Positions 35,239 to 44,289 of a stretch of DNA of 51,368 nucleotides are shown piece after piece (positions within the stretch are counted from its first letter, which is position 1; every line of letters starts with the position of its first letter). The position numbers were made by a program, and so were the translations under genes. The DNA comes from Planctomycetota bacterium (lineage in GTDB: Bacteria > Planctomycetota > JACOTG01 > JAJDCM01): positions 1 to 51,368 of the forward strand of contig JAJDCM010000170.1 of the NCBI GenBank assembly GCA_029260825.1, read 5' to 3'. A model generated the notes under the pieces. That model had not been told where the DNA came from and did not search any database. It saw only the letters and a list, made by a program, of their open reading frames with translations.

Positions 35239-38200
35239 ATGCGTAGATCTGGGTTCTTATCGATTTGTTTGATCGTTTCTTTGCTGTGTCTGATTCCGGG
35301 AGCGGCTCTTGCCCAGGAGACTCTTCTTCTCCAGCAACCCACGGTTTCCCAGGATCACGTGGTTTTTGTCTACGCCAACGACCTCTGGATCGTGGGACGA
35401 GAAGGTGGAGACGCTCGTCGGTTGACCAGCGACTCGGGTACGGAGACCTCACCCAGGTTCAGCCCGGACGGACAGACCATTGCCTATTCGGGGCAGTACG
35501 AGGGAAATACAGATGTCTACACCATTTCCATCGACGGAGGAGTCCCCAAGCGTCTCACGTGGCATCCAGGCGGCGAGGGAGTGCAGGACTGGCATCCCAA
35601 CGGTCTTTCCGTCCTGTTCGGGAGTGGCCGCCAGAGCTTGGCTCCGGTAGGAACCTCATTTCTGGTCTCGAAAGATGGGGGAACACCGGAAGGGCTCCCC
35701 ATGCCCCGCGTTTCTCGAGCAAGCTATCATTCCTCGGGGAATACCATTGCCTACACTCCCTACCCGGATCCATTCCGAACCTGGAAGAGATATCGAGGTG
35801 GGTTGGTCTCTCGCATCTGGATCTACGATACGAAGACTCACGATGTCGAGGTCGTTCCGCATGTGAATGCTTCGGATACTTTTCCCTCCTGGATCGGCGA
35901 CGACCTCTACTTCGCTTCGGACCGGGATCAACAGATGAACATCTGGAAGTATCGACCCGGTTCAGGGAAACCGCCCACTCAGATCACTTTCTTCAACGAC
36001 TATGACGTTCAAAGCATGTCGTCGGGAGCGGGGGCCCTGGCTCTTTCTCAGGCGGGGGCGATTCACCTCTATGATCCTGTGTTGAACCGGCTGACCCGGT
36101 TGAAGATCCGGGTGAGAAGTGACGGCCTCCACGGCCGGCCGAGATGGCAGACCGTTCAAGGACATGTCCGAGGAGCCGATATTTCTCCCAATGGAAAACG
36201 GGCAGTGTTTGAGGCCAGAGGAGAGATCATCACCGTCCCGAAGGAGAACGGCGATACACGAAACTTGACCCGATCGTCGGGAGCCCACGATCGAGATCCT
36301 GCCTGGTCGCCGGACGGAAAAAGTGTTGCCTGGTTCTCGGACGCAAGCGGCGAGTATCAACTCATGGTCTCGGATCGACTGGGTCGCGAAGAGCCAAAGG
36401 CCTATGATCTTGGCGGTGGTGGTTTCTATCATGACGCCCGCTGGAGCCCGGACGGAAAGCACATCCTCTTTCGGGACAAGACCAATCGAACCGCTTTCGT
36501 CACCCTCGAGTCAGGAGAGCTCACTACCGTTGTCCGAAACTCGGGAAGCCTCGGAGTCGTTCCCACTCAAGCAGCCTGGTCGCCGGACAGTCAGTGGATC
36601 GCGTTTGAGCTGAAGAACGAGCGCACCCTCTACGATCGAATCGCACTCTTCAGTGTCAAGGATGGAACAAGTACGGTCGTGACCGATGCCTTTGGCGAGG
36701 CGGGAAATCCCGCTTTTTCGAGCAAGGGTGAATACCTGTACTTCACGGCTTCCGTCGATATCGGCCCAAAGCTCTTTGGCCTCGACATGATGTCATCCGC
36801 ATCAAGAAATGGCCGGAGCAGTCTGTATGTGGCTGTCTTGAAGTCCGACGCCAAGAACCCTCTGGATCCAAAGAGTGATGAGGGCTACGACGAGTCAAAG
36901 GACAAAGAAAAGAAAAAGAAGGAAGACGAAGACGAAGACGATAAGGAAAAAGACGACGAAGAGAAGGACGGGGACGAACCGGACGATTCTTCCGACGACG
37001 CGGAGCCCCAGGCCGAGGACGAAGAAACGGACGGGGAAAAGCCTGCTTCTCCGGAAGACAAAGATGAAGACAAAAAAGACGAAGAGAAGAAGGAGCCGGC
37101 GAAACCTTCGATTGATCTTCAGGGTCTGGATCAACGGATCCTGGCATTGCCCATCCCATCCGGAATCTACGGGCAACTTGGATCGGCCGGAAAGACTCTC
37201 CTCTTCGTGGAACGTTCTTTGGGAGGGCCGCCTGCCATCAAGAGTTTCGATTTTGACTCCCGCAAGGTCAAAACCGTCGCGGAGGGCGCCGGAGGTTTTC
37301 AGGTCTCCGGGGATGGAAAGTCTTTACTTACCTCGAGCCGAGGAAGTTTCCAGATCATGTCCGCCACCGGCGGAAAAAAGAAGACCCTCAATATCAACTC
37401 GGTCAAGGTACGAGTCGAGCCCGCAAAAGAATGGCCTCAACTGCTTCGTGAGGCCTGGCGTTTCGAGCGGGATTACTTCTATGATCCCCAGATGCATGGC
37501 GTTGACTGGGATGCCATGTGGAAACGCTGGAGTGTCTTTCTACCTCATGTGCGACACCGATCTGACCTGAGCTTGTTGATCGGGGAGCTGATCGGTGAGC
37601 TTGCTTGTGGTCACAACTATGTTGCCGGGGGTGAAACTCCGTCCCGTGCTACTGGAGTCTCGGTGGGGCTTCTCGGGGCAGACTATGAAAAGCACGAGGG
37701 GCGCTTCCGGATCAAGACGATCTATCGGGGACAGAACTGGAGTGGTCGATCCCGCTCGCCACTTACGGTGCCGGGAGTGGATGTCAAGGCTGGCGATTAT
37801 CTCATCTCGGTGAATGGTCGGGAGATCACAGCATCCGAGAATCTCTACGCTGCTTTTGAGAATACCGCCGGAAACCAGATCGACCTTGGTGTGTCGGAGA
37901 CCTCCGATGGCAGCAAGGTGCGTTTTTCGAAAGTTGTTCCCGTCGGTAACGAGGGAGCCTTGAGGAGAATGGCCTGGGTCGAAGGGAATCGGCGCAGGGT
38001 TGCCGAGCTTTCCGGTGGCCGCCTCGCCTACATCTACATGCCCAACACCGCGGGCGCCGGAATGGCTTCGTTCGATCGGGACTATTACAGTCAGCTCGAC
38101 AAATCAGGGTTGATCCTGGATGAGCGCTTCAATGGTGGTGGCAAGGTCGCGGACTACATCATCAACGTTCTTTCCCGCAAACGCCTTTGCTACTGGATGA

Positions 38201-38619
38201 ACCGGGAGCAGTGGGTTGCTCAATCTCCGTTTGGAATCTTTGACGGTCCCAAGGTGATGGTGATCAACGAGCGAGCCGGATCGGGGGGAGACGCCATGCC
38301 CTGGATGTTCAGCAATGCTGGCGTCGGCCCTCTGGTGGGGCGTCGAACCTGGGGTGGGCTCGTGGGCATTTCCGGTTATCCGCCTCTGATGGACGGTGGA
38401 ATGGTGACGGCAGCGAGCTTTGGAGTCATGGATGTCGATGGCAACTGGGCGGTCGAGAATGAAGGAGTCGCTCCGGATTATGAGGTCACCCAGTGGCCAA
38501 AAGACGTGATTGCCGGCGGAGATCCTCAGCTCGAAAAGGCAGTTGAAGTTGCTCTGCGCCTGCTGGAGAAGCAACCCAAGAAGAGTCGGCCAAGCTACAA
38601 GCCTCCCGCGGTGAGGTAG
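35239..38619 (+). CDS. Exported Tricorn-type S41 protease with acidic linker
   Basis: A 1126-aa protein with a signal peptide (ending GAALAQ). The N-terminal half holds two beta-propeller regions built from WD-like/TolB-like repeats (SPDGQTIAYSG, WSPDGKSVAWFS, WSPDGKHILFR, WSPDSQWIAF). A Lys/Glu/Asp-only linker covers about 543-625. The C-terminal half has the C1 helix bundle, a PDZ domain (about 820-880), and the C2 protease core with Ser1015 in INERAGSGGDAMPW and the glutamate in VENEGVAPDY (1073-1081). His792 occurs in ELACGHNYV, where archaeal Tricorn has Ser-His; here the residue before His is Gly, as in several bacterial homologues. Tricorn acts in peptide degradation; here it would work outside the cytoplasm. 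Confidence 0.95.
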   Translation: MRRSGFLSICLIVSLLCLIPGAALAQETLLLQQPTVSQDHVVFVYANDLWIVGREGGDARRLTSDSGTETSPRFSPDGQTIAYSGQYEGNTDVYTISIDGGVPKRLTWHPGGEGVQDWHPNGLSVLFGSGRQSLAPVGTSFLVSKDGGTPEGLPMPRVSRASYHSSGNTIAYTPYPDPFRTWKRYRGGLVSRIWIYDTKTHDVEVVPHVNASDTFPSWIGDDLYFASDRDQQMNIWKYRPGSGKPPTQITFFNDYDVQSMSSGAGALALSQAGAIHLYDPVLNRLTRLKIRVRSDGLHGRPRWQTVQGHVRGADISPNGKRAVFEARGEIITVPKENGDTRNLTRSSGAHDRDPAWSPDGKSVAWFSDASGEYQLMVSDRLGREEPKAYDLGGGGFYHDARWSPDGKHILFRDKTNRTAFVTLESGELTTVVRNSGSLGVVPTQAAWSPDSQWIAFELKNERTLYDRIALFSVKDGTSTVVTDAFGEAGNPAFSSKGEYLYFTASVDIGPKLFGLDMMSSASRNGRSSLYVAVLKSDAKNPLDPKSDEGYDESKDKEKKKKEDEDEDDKEKDDEEKDGDEPDDSSDDAEPQAEDEETDGEKPASPEDKDEDKKDEEKKEPAKPSIDLQGLDQRILALPIPSGIYGQLGSAGKTLLFVERSLGGPPAIKSFDFDSRKVKTVAEGAGGFQVSGDGKSLLTSSRGSFQIMSATGGKKKTLNINSVKVRVEPAKEWPQLLREAWRFERDYFYDPQMHGVDWDAMWKRWSVFLPHVRHRSDLSLLIGELIGELACGHNYVAGGETPSRATGVSVGLLGADYEKHEGRFRIKTIYRGQNWSGRSRSPLTVPGVDVKAGDYLISVNGREITASENLYAAFENTAGNQIDLGVSETSDGSKVRFSKVVPVGNEGALRRMAWVEGNRRRVAELSGGRLAYIYMPNTAGAGMASFDRDYYSQLDKSGLILDERFNGGGKVADYIINVLSRKRLCYWMNREQWVAQSPFGIFDGPKVMVINERAGSGGDAMPWMFSNAGVGPLVGRRTWGGLVGISGYPPLMDGGMVTAASFGVMDVDGNWAVENEGVAPDYEVTQWPKDVIAGGDPQLEKAVEVALRLLEKQPKKSRPSYKPPAVR

Positions 38620-38650
38620 GGATTTGGGCTTTTCTATACTCGAGGGATGT

Positions 38651-38673
38651 CTTGCGTCGCGAAACGGCGCGAG
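38651..38673 (+). terminator. Strong hairpin after the Tricorn gene
   Basis: CTTGCGTCG (38651-38659) can pair with CGGCGCGAG (38665-38673) over nine positions including two G-U pairs, closing a five-base CGAAA loop. It lies 31 bases after the stop codon. There is no T run, so it may be a stability hairpin rather than an intrinsic terminator. Confidence 0.4.
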
Positions 38674-38778
38674 GATCAACAAGTTCGAGTCCGGGGTGGC
38701 GTAAGTTTTTATTGACGAGTATGATAGGCCTCGCAGTGGCGAGCGACTTGAGTCCCATTACCCCTTGTCGAGGAATCT

Positions 38779-39324
38779 ATGGAAGGTGTTACGTTCGAAG
38801 CGCTAACGGCAAAGGTGCTTGATGAGGTCCTGGATGCTGTGGTCGAGATTGACCGCTGCCTCTTTGACCTTCACGGAAGCAACTTTAGCGACCATGTCTG
38901 GGAGAAAGATCAGTTCAAGCGGGGTTTGCCACGAAAGTGGGAGCTCAGCTGTATTGCGAAGAACGCCGACGGGAAAGTCGTCGGGTTCTGGATTGGTTCC
39001 CAGCGCACAAAAGACAGCGTTCATACCCATCGGGTCGGAACTCACCCTGATTTTGGGCGAAAGGGAATCGGGCGGGGAATGTTCGAGCTTCACCAGGAAT
39101 ATGTGAAGGAAACGGCGGCGACCCACCTGACCTTGATCGTTGCGGATACGAACGCGATGGCGATCGGTTTTTATGAAGGGTTGGAATTCGAGCGACTGGC
39201 CTCTGACGACCTGGCCAACTTTGCCTCTGATCTTGCCGGCGCCGAGGTCGGTGAGGACACGATGGTCCTTGCCGGGAACAAATACCGGGTCATGAGAAGG
39301 GCACTCGCAAAAGAAGCGTCATGA
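38779..39324 (+). CDS. GNAT family N-acetyltransferase
   Basis: A 181-aa acetyl-CoA-dependent transferase. Motif A, which binds acetyl-CoA, is VGTHPDFGRKGIGRGMFELH; it is preceded by the strand GKVVGFWIGSQ and followed by HLTLIVADTNAMAIGFYEGLEFER, which is motif B. The C-terminal 40 residues are specific to this protein, ending in a basic tail. A GAGGAA site is close to the ATG. The acceptor cannot be predicted. The gene stands alone: the hairpin at 38651 separates it from the Tricorn gene, and the next gene is convergent about 95 bases away, in a gap where I see no clear terminator. Confidence 0.9.
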   Translation: MEGVTFEALTAKVLDEVLDAVVEIDRCLFDLHGSNFSDHVWEKDQFKRGLPRKWELSCIAKNADGKVVGFWIGSQRTKDSVHTHRVGTHPDFGRKGIGRGMFELHQEYVKETAATHLTLIVADTNAMAIGFYEGLEFERLASDDLANFASDLAGAEVGEDTMVLAGNKYRVMRRALAKEAS

Positions 39325-39419
39325 AGGTCGGTATGGGCATGGGAGTGCGGGCGGGAATACGCCGAAATGTTCTACTTGTTGAAGATGGTTGGCTGAAGCT
39401 CGGCTCGGAACAGCATCGT

Positions 39420-40817
39420 TTACCGCGAAGGGCGAAGAAGAGGATACCCGGCATCGGTGAGCCAATCGCTTGCAACCTGACGCATGGTCAAGAGAACATT
39501 CTGAAGCCCTACATCCGAGGTGTTCGTGAGGCTGTTGCGTTCATCCGGATCGAGAAGCAGCCGGTAGAAATCCTCTTCGCCAAGCCCCCTCGTCGGAAAG
39601 TTTGTATAGAAATGCTTGATCCGATTGTCGGGATTCTGAAATGAAGTGATCGGTTTGAGGGCTCTTGCATAGCTCCAGGCCTTCGCTCGCACCAGGACGC
39701 TGTAGGCCTCAAGGAACGGTGCGTCGGCTCGTGATCGCGCCGGGTAGGTCAAATCAACGAGAAAAGAGCGCCAGGGGGCTTCTGGATTCTTCACGATCGG
39801 GAGCAGGCTCTCACCGGACACGGGACCGTGAGTAATCCCGGCGTAATCGAGTAAAGTCGGGAAAATATCTGCGGCTCTTGCCAGGTGATCCCGGGTCTCT
39901 CGCATCGGAACGCGATCGGGATAGGTGAGGATCATGGGAGATTCCCACGCTGCTCGATTGTGAAAACCCTTGCTCGCTTCGCATTCGTAGGACCAGCCAT
40001 TGTCGATGACGGTGACGAACAAGGTGTTGTCCCGTCGCCCGATTTCTCGGATTTTCTCGAGCAATCGCCCGATCTCATGGTCGACCCAGGCAATCGTGGC
40101 CAGATAATACTGCTGGTCGAATCGATAGATTTCTCGATCCCGGGGAGCGATGCAATCGGGAACGATCAGGGAGTTCTTGTCGAAGAGGTCGAGGAAGCGC
40201 TGGGGTGGGTCATGAGGCAAATGAGGCAGCAGGGGAGCCCACCAGATGAAGAAAGGGTTCTCGGACTCAAGAGTGTCCATCCAGTCGAAGAGGTGAGATT
40301 GTTCGTCCACCCGGACAAACACGGAGTTGTTGTTGCCGCTGATCTCGCCGGCATCAAAGCCAGCTTCCTCGATCGTGCCAAAACCTTCCCACCATTTCCC
40401 GCCGGCGTAAGTTTGATAGCCTCCAAGGTCTCTCAATTTCCCGACAAACATCGATCCGGAATCAAGCGTTCGATTCAAGCCCGTCTCGTCGATGTTGAAA
40501 TACCGGCCATGTTCATGGGCCAGGCGACCCGTCAGAATGCTTGCCAGCGAGGGAGCACAACGAGACTGCATGTAGCAGGTTTCGACGACGGTTCCTTTGC
40601 GAGCCAGCCGGTCAAGTGTCGGCGTGAGGGCATCCGGGTGTTCCCGAAAACCGAACATCCCGTAATCCATGTCATCGAGGACGCAAAGAACAATGTTTGG
40701 ACGGGCTTGAGGACCCTTTGCGTTTGCTGCCTCGAGGATGCTGACACTCAGGGCCAGCGAAAGGAGCAGGGCTCCAAATGGGATGGCGATATTTCTTTGG
40801 CCTGGCAGGGAAAACAT
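39420..40817 (-). CDS. Exported sulfatase-family protein with CAPSL in place of CAPSR
   Basis: A 465-aa member of the sulfatase family. A signal peptide ends near EAANAKG. Metal ligands are Asp48-Asp49 in CVLDDMDYG, and later VTVIDNGWSYE. The signature at residues 87-91 is CAPSL, followed by ASILTG: the Cys that would become formylglycine is present, but the Arg normally needed by the maturation enzyme is Leu. Similar variants occur in planctomycete sulfatase-like proteins, and whether they are matured is unclear. Another marked feature is TYAGGKWWEGFGT. It is encoded 128 bases downstream of the yfhO-like gene on the same strand, with no strong promoter between. Sulfated glycan breakdown is possible but not proven. 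Confidence 0.92.
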   Translation of the reverse strand: MFSLPGQRNIAIPFGALLLSLALSVSILEAANAKGPQARPNIVLCVLDDMDYGMFGFREHPDALTPTLDRLARKGTVVETCYMQSRCAPSLASILTGRLAHEHGRYFNIDETGLNRTLDSGSMFVGKLRDLGGYQTYAGGKWWEGFGTIEEAGFDAGEISGNNNSVFVRVDEQSHLFDWMDTLESENPFFIWWAPLLPHLPHDPPQRFLDLFDKNSLIVPDCIAPRDREIYRFDQQYYLATIAWVDHEIGRLLEKIREIGRRDNTLFVTVIDNGWSYECEASKGFHNRAAWESPMILTYPDRVPMRETRDHLARAADIFPTLLDYAGITHGPVSGESLLPIVKNPEAPWRSFLVDLTYPARSRADAPFLEAYSVLVRAKAWSYARALKPITSFQNPDNRIKHFYTNFPTRGLGEEDFYRLLLDPDERNSLTNTSDVGLQNVLLTMRQVASDWLTDAGYPLLRPSR

Positions 40818-40945
40818 CGAGGAATCCGTGGACTAGAAGAATGCAGGTTATCGAACTCTTTCCGATCTCATTCAGTGTAGTCGATCTTGTGTTCGCCAAG
40901 AAGTAGCAAAGTCCTTCACCGCGCGAAAAATCCCGGAGAACCAGG

Positions 40946-43900
40946 TCAGGAGGCCATGGTTCGTCTCCGCCGTCGCCCCATGCTGAACCGCACCACCGGA
41001 AGTAGCAGCCAGATGACCGCCGTGCCGGCAGAAATCCATGCTCCCTTGACCAACGGCCCCGGCCGGTAGGTCATGACCAGTGTGTGCTGACCTTCCGGTA
41101 TGACCACGCATCGAAAAGCGTGATTAGCCCGCAGAATCGGAACTGGATTTCCGTCAAGCTCGGCCATCCAGCCCGGGAAAAACGTGTCGGACTGGAAGAG
41201 AAAGGCATCTTCCTCGGCAGTGATGTCGAACTTGATTCGATTGCGACGATACTCCTGAATCTCGACCGTTCCTTCCACGTTTCGAGGACCCGGGCCCCAT
41301 TTCACTTCTGGATCTTCCTCGAGGTAGACCTGCTCCCGCGGATTGAACGTCAATTCCCCGAGAGCCGAAAGCCGCTCTTTGGATTCGGTGACTTGATAGC
41401 CGCCGACCAGGAACGCCCGGGGAAGAACCTCTTTGTTTTCAAAGATCCCGATCGCTCCCTCCCGATGAATCTCCACGAACTTCTCGGTGTCAAGAAGCTT
41501 GATCGATCGTGGACGGACGGTTTCTCCTGAACCATTGGTTGTGGTCACGCTTTTCGGCGTTCCGCTTTCCAGAGGAACAAAGAGGCGATCCAGATCAAAG
41601 TCTGACTCCCTTGTCGGCACATCGACCCCGACCTGGCTGAACGACACACGACCACCCTTGCTTCCAAGGGCAATCCGAACGGTCGCAGGAGAAAAACTTT
41701 CCAGATCTCGGAATCGAATGGAGGGGTTTTCGTTGTGCACGAGCCGGATCTCGTCGCCGAGCCAGACGAACCGAAGATTGGCCGTTTCTCCTTTGCTTGA
41801 TGAAAGGGAGCGAGTGCCGATACGACCTCGACCCTTCCGGTGAATCAGGGTCAGCCCCTCATCGTTAAAAACCAATCGGTAGAGCTCTTGCGGATGGCTC
41901 AGAGGGCCGGTCAGGATTTTGATGCAAACGGCCGTGTCATCCGTGTCGAGCGGAGTTGACTGGACCGAGACCGAAACGCCAGCGCGAAACGGTATCTCCG
42001 GAGAGACGTAAGGGGTGTCGCCTTTCGAATCAATGAGCAGGAAGTTGCCTTCCCAGGATCGAGTCGAAGGGTCTCCTTGGAGCGTCCAGTTGCGAGGAGG
42101 CAACCTCGTTGCATGCACCGAACTTGGCTCCCAGTCTACTTTGAGTTTTTCTCCATCAAATTGACGGTAGCAGCTAAAAGCTGGTACCTCTTGATGGCCC
42201 GGGAAAACCTGCCTGGTGGTCACCGTTCCCGATTCATCCTCCACCTCGATCGTATACTCTTCTTTTGAGCCCACTTCTCTCCTGGCAATAATTTCCAGCA
42301 TGAGGCTTGAAGCGGGGCGAGGGAGATCTTTGAAAATGGCTCGCCCATCTTTGAAGACAAGAGGATCGGTGATCGGAGAGGAGCCTAGCTCGGTGGTGTA
42401 CATGTATTTCATGTTCACCATGTCAAACAGGGGGGAAAACGGGGCACCTAAAAAGATCATTCGATCCTGAACCCAACGGCCACCCTTCTTGTCGCGAATC
42501 ATGGCGCGGGCCAGTTCTGCATATCTCTCAACCTTGAGGGAATAGAGCCCCTGAGGATCATGAATACCGGTCATCATGGACATGTTCGGGTACACGCAGG
42601 CGATCTTCTCTTCCGCCACGGCTCGGGGAAGAGCGCTTCGCTTCGGAATCCGAAAGCCGTTGTTGTAGACACCACTCCGGTGAATCTCGGGATCTTTCAT
42701 GGTGACCTTGACTGCTTCGGGAGTGCTGAGGAACTTCTCCGTCAGGGGAAACGTAACGGGATAGCGAGTGATATCAAAGTGAAGTAGATCGAAGAGGACC
42801 ATCAGGAAAGCAAGGACCGTGAAGAGATGGCAAGAAAGGCGTCGCTGACACACGAGAACAAGGAGCAACAGGGCCGGAGGTCCCAGGAGAAGCAGGTTTC
42901 GCACGGGAAACGGAAGATCCGGGGCGTCTGGAAGGAGGAGGAACAGAACGCTCCCCGTTGTGAGAAGGATTGCGAAGATCAAAAGGGTTCGTCCAGCAAC
43001 GCGATTCCCGTGGACCTCTTGCCTCTTCTGGCCAAATCTCCGGATGACCGTGTCAAGGCCAAGTCCGGTTAAAGCGGCCATCAACATGGGGAGCACGACC
43101 AACAATCGGGTCGGTTCGTGAAGAGAGTGAAAACCCGGTAGGTGGTCGAACATGAACTCGAACACGGGAGTTTTTAGCCCGACCGATACCACCAGTAGGA
43201 AAGCGGACAGGATCCCGAAGATGAGTCCGATCTTTCGCCTGGAGAAGAGGCCGACAGGAACGAGAAAGAGTGAAAGAATCCCCAGGTAACAGGTTCGATC
43301 GTGGGCCTCGATATCCGGAAAGATTCCTCCCAGGAAGACCCTGGGAATCAACTCAGGATCCAGGGCTGGAGTCGCCGCATAGTTGATGTCAAAACCATCG
43401 GCATAGCGGGTGGCTGCGGTGAATTCAAAGAGGGGGAGCACCTGAACCACCGCTATTCCACCGGCAAGCCCAAGACCGGCAAGGATCAGGCCGCTCGATC
43501 GTAACGTGTTCTTGACGGAGGCCCCGCCTCCCAGATGGAACGGAATCCGTAGCAGTAGATAGATACCCGCCACCATGTAGGCGTAGTAAGTGTTCTGGGG
43601 GTGACCCGACAGGTTCATGCAGGCAGCAACGGAGGTGATCCCGAAGAAGCTCCAGAATCTTCGCGGTTCTCGAATGACTCTCTCGCAGAGCCACAGCAGG
43701 AGCGGAAGCCAGATGACCGGCGTTGCCGCTTCTTGCCAGGCGATCTGGCGGTAGATCGTCGAACTCAAAGTGAACACCATCCCCGCAAAAAGGGCTCCTG
43801 GCTTCGACACCGAGCAACTGCGAAGGAACCCGTAAAGGAAGGCGCCGGCAAGGATGTGTTTCAGCAGTATGTAGACGGTAAACGCCACGCGAGGGCTGAA

Positions 43901-44215
43901 AAAGAAGAAAGGTACGGTAAACGGGGAAAGAACAGCTGATTGGGGATCCGCAAGGAATGGCTGCCCACAGAACATGTTGGGGACCCAGAGTGGAAGTTCT
44001 CCATCAAGAATCGATTGAGCGGCGAAGATCTTGAACGGGAGGAAATTCAGAAGAGTGTCGCCTCGCCCCGGGATATTTCCCTCCTGCAAGAGCGGCCAGC
44101 GAACCGCGACGGTTGCCGTCACAATGACGAACAGAACAAGGAAAAGAGTTCTGAGCCTCGTAAAGAAGCAATCCCCCTTCGGGGGGACGACCTGGGATTT
44201 GTCGGGGTTGCTCAT
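40946..44215 (-). CDS. YfhO family membrane protein with inserted LamG-like region
   Basis: A 1089-aa polytopic membrane protein related to YfhO, a GT-C-like family implicated in glycosylation of cell-wall polymers such as lipoteichoic acid in Firmicutes. The N-terminus has RGDTLLNFLPFKIFAAQSILDG and WVPNMFCGQPFLADPQSAVLSP, typical of the family, then about eleven membrane spans up to residue 500. The exported part ends with the YfhO signature DAFLFQSDTFFPGWMAELDG, then HTLVMTYRPGPLVKGAWIS and a final helix. Between them (about 710-865) lies a beta-rich insertion reading like a LamG or DUF1080 fold (NLRFVWLGDEIRLVHNEN, then GGRVSFSQVGV). This explains the length above the roughly 860 usual for the family. 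Start ATG 44215 is preceded by AAAGGC. Confidence 0.92.
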   Translation of the reverse strand: MSNPDKSQVVPPKGDCFFTRLRTLFLVLFVIVTATVAVRWPLLQEGNIPGRGDTLLNFLPFKIFAAQSILDGELPLWVPNMFCGQPFLADPQSAVLSPFTVPFFFFSPRVAFTVYILLKHILAGAFLYGFLRSCSVSKPGALFAGMVFTLSSTIYRQIAWQEAATPVIWLPLLLWLCERVIREPRRFWSFFGITSVAACMNLSGHPQNTYYAYMVAGIYLLLRIPFHLGGGASVKNTLRSSGLILAGLGLAGGIAVVQVLPLFEFTAATRYADGFDINYAATPALDPELIPRVFLGGIFPDIEAHDRTCYLGILSLFLVPVGLFSRRKIGLIFGILSAFLLVVSVGLKTPVFEFMFDHLPGFHSLHEPTRLLVVLPMLMAALTGLGLDTVIRRFGQKRQEVHGNRVAGRTLLIFAILLTTGSVLFLLLPDAPDLPFPVRNLLLLGPPALLLLVLVCQRRLSCHLFTVLAFLMVLFDLLHFDITRYPVTFPLTEKFLSTPEAVKVTMKDPEIHRSGVYNNGFRIPKRSALPRAVAEEKIACVYPNMSMMTGIHDPQGLYSLKVERYAELARAMIRDKKGGRWVQDRMIFLGAPFSPLFDMVNMKYMYTTELGSSPITDPLVFKDGRAIFKDLPRPASSLMLEIIARREVGSKEEYTIEVEDESGTVTTRQVFPGHQEVPAFSCYRQFDGEKLKVDWEPSSVHATRLPPRNWTLQGDPSTRSWEGNFLLIDSKGDTPYVSPEIPFRAGVSVSVQSTPLDTDDTAVCIKILTGPLSHPQELYRLVFNDEGLTLIHRKGRGRIGTRSLSSSKGETANLRFVWLGDEIRLVHNENPSIRFRDLESFSPATVRIALGSKGGRVSFSQVGVDVPTRESDFDLDRLFVPLESGTPKSVTTTNGSGETVRPRSIKLLDTEKFVEIHREGAIGIFENKEVLPRAFLVGGYQVTESKERLSALGELTFNPREQVYLEEDPEVKWGPGPRNVEGTVEIQEYRRNRIKFDITAEEDAFLFQSDTFFPGWMAELDGNPVPILRANHAFRCVVIPEGQHTLVMTYRPGPLVKGAWISAGTAVIWLLLPVVRFSMGRRRRRTMAS

Positions 44216-44289
44216 GCCTTTTAAGTGTCTCTCCGTTTTGCTCGTTTCTTGGCGGCGTCTGCCCTGGTGTACCAGGCGCCGTCGGCCTG

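Noticed and set aside
36895..37176. Hydrophobic minus-strand frame that resembles a membrane protein
   Set aside because: It is the complement of the Lys/Glu/Asp-rich linker of the Tricorn gene; AAG and GAA codons read backwards give Leu and Phe.
39885..40880. A 331-residue plus-strand open frame
   Set aside because: Antisense to the CAPSL sulfatase gene and without domain features.
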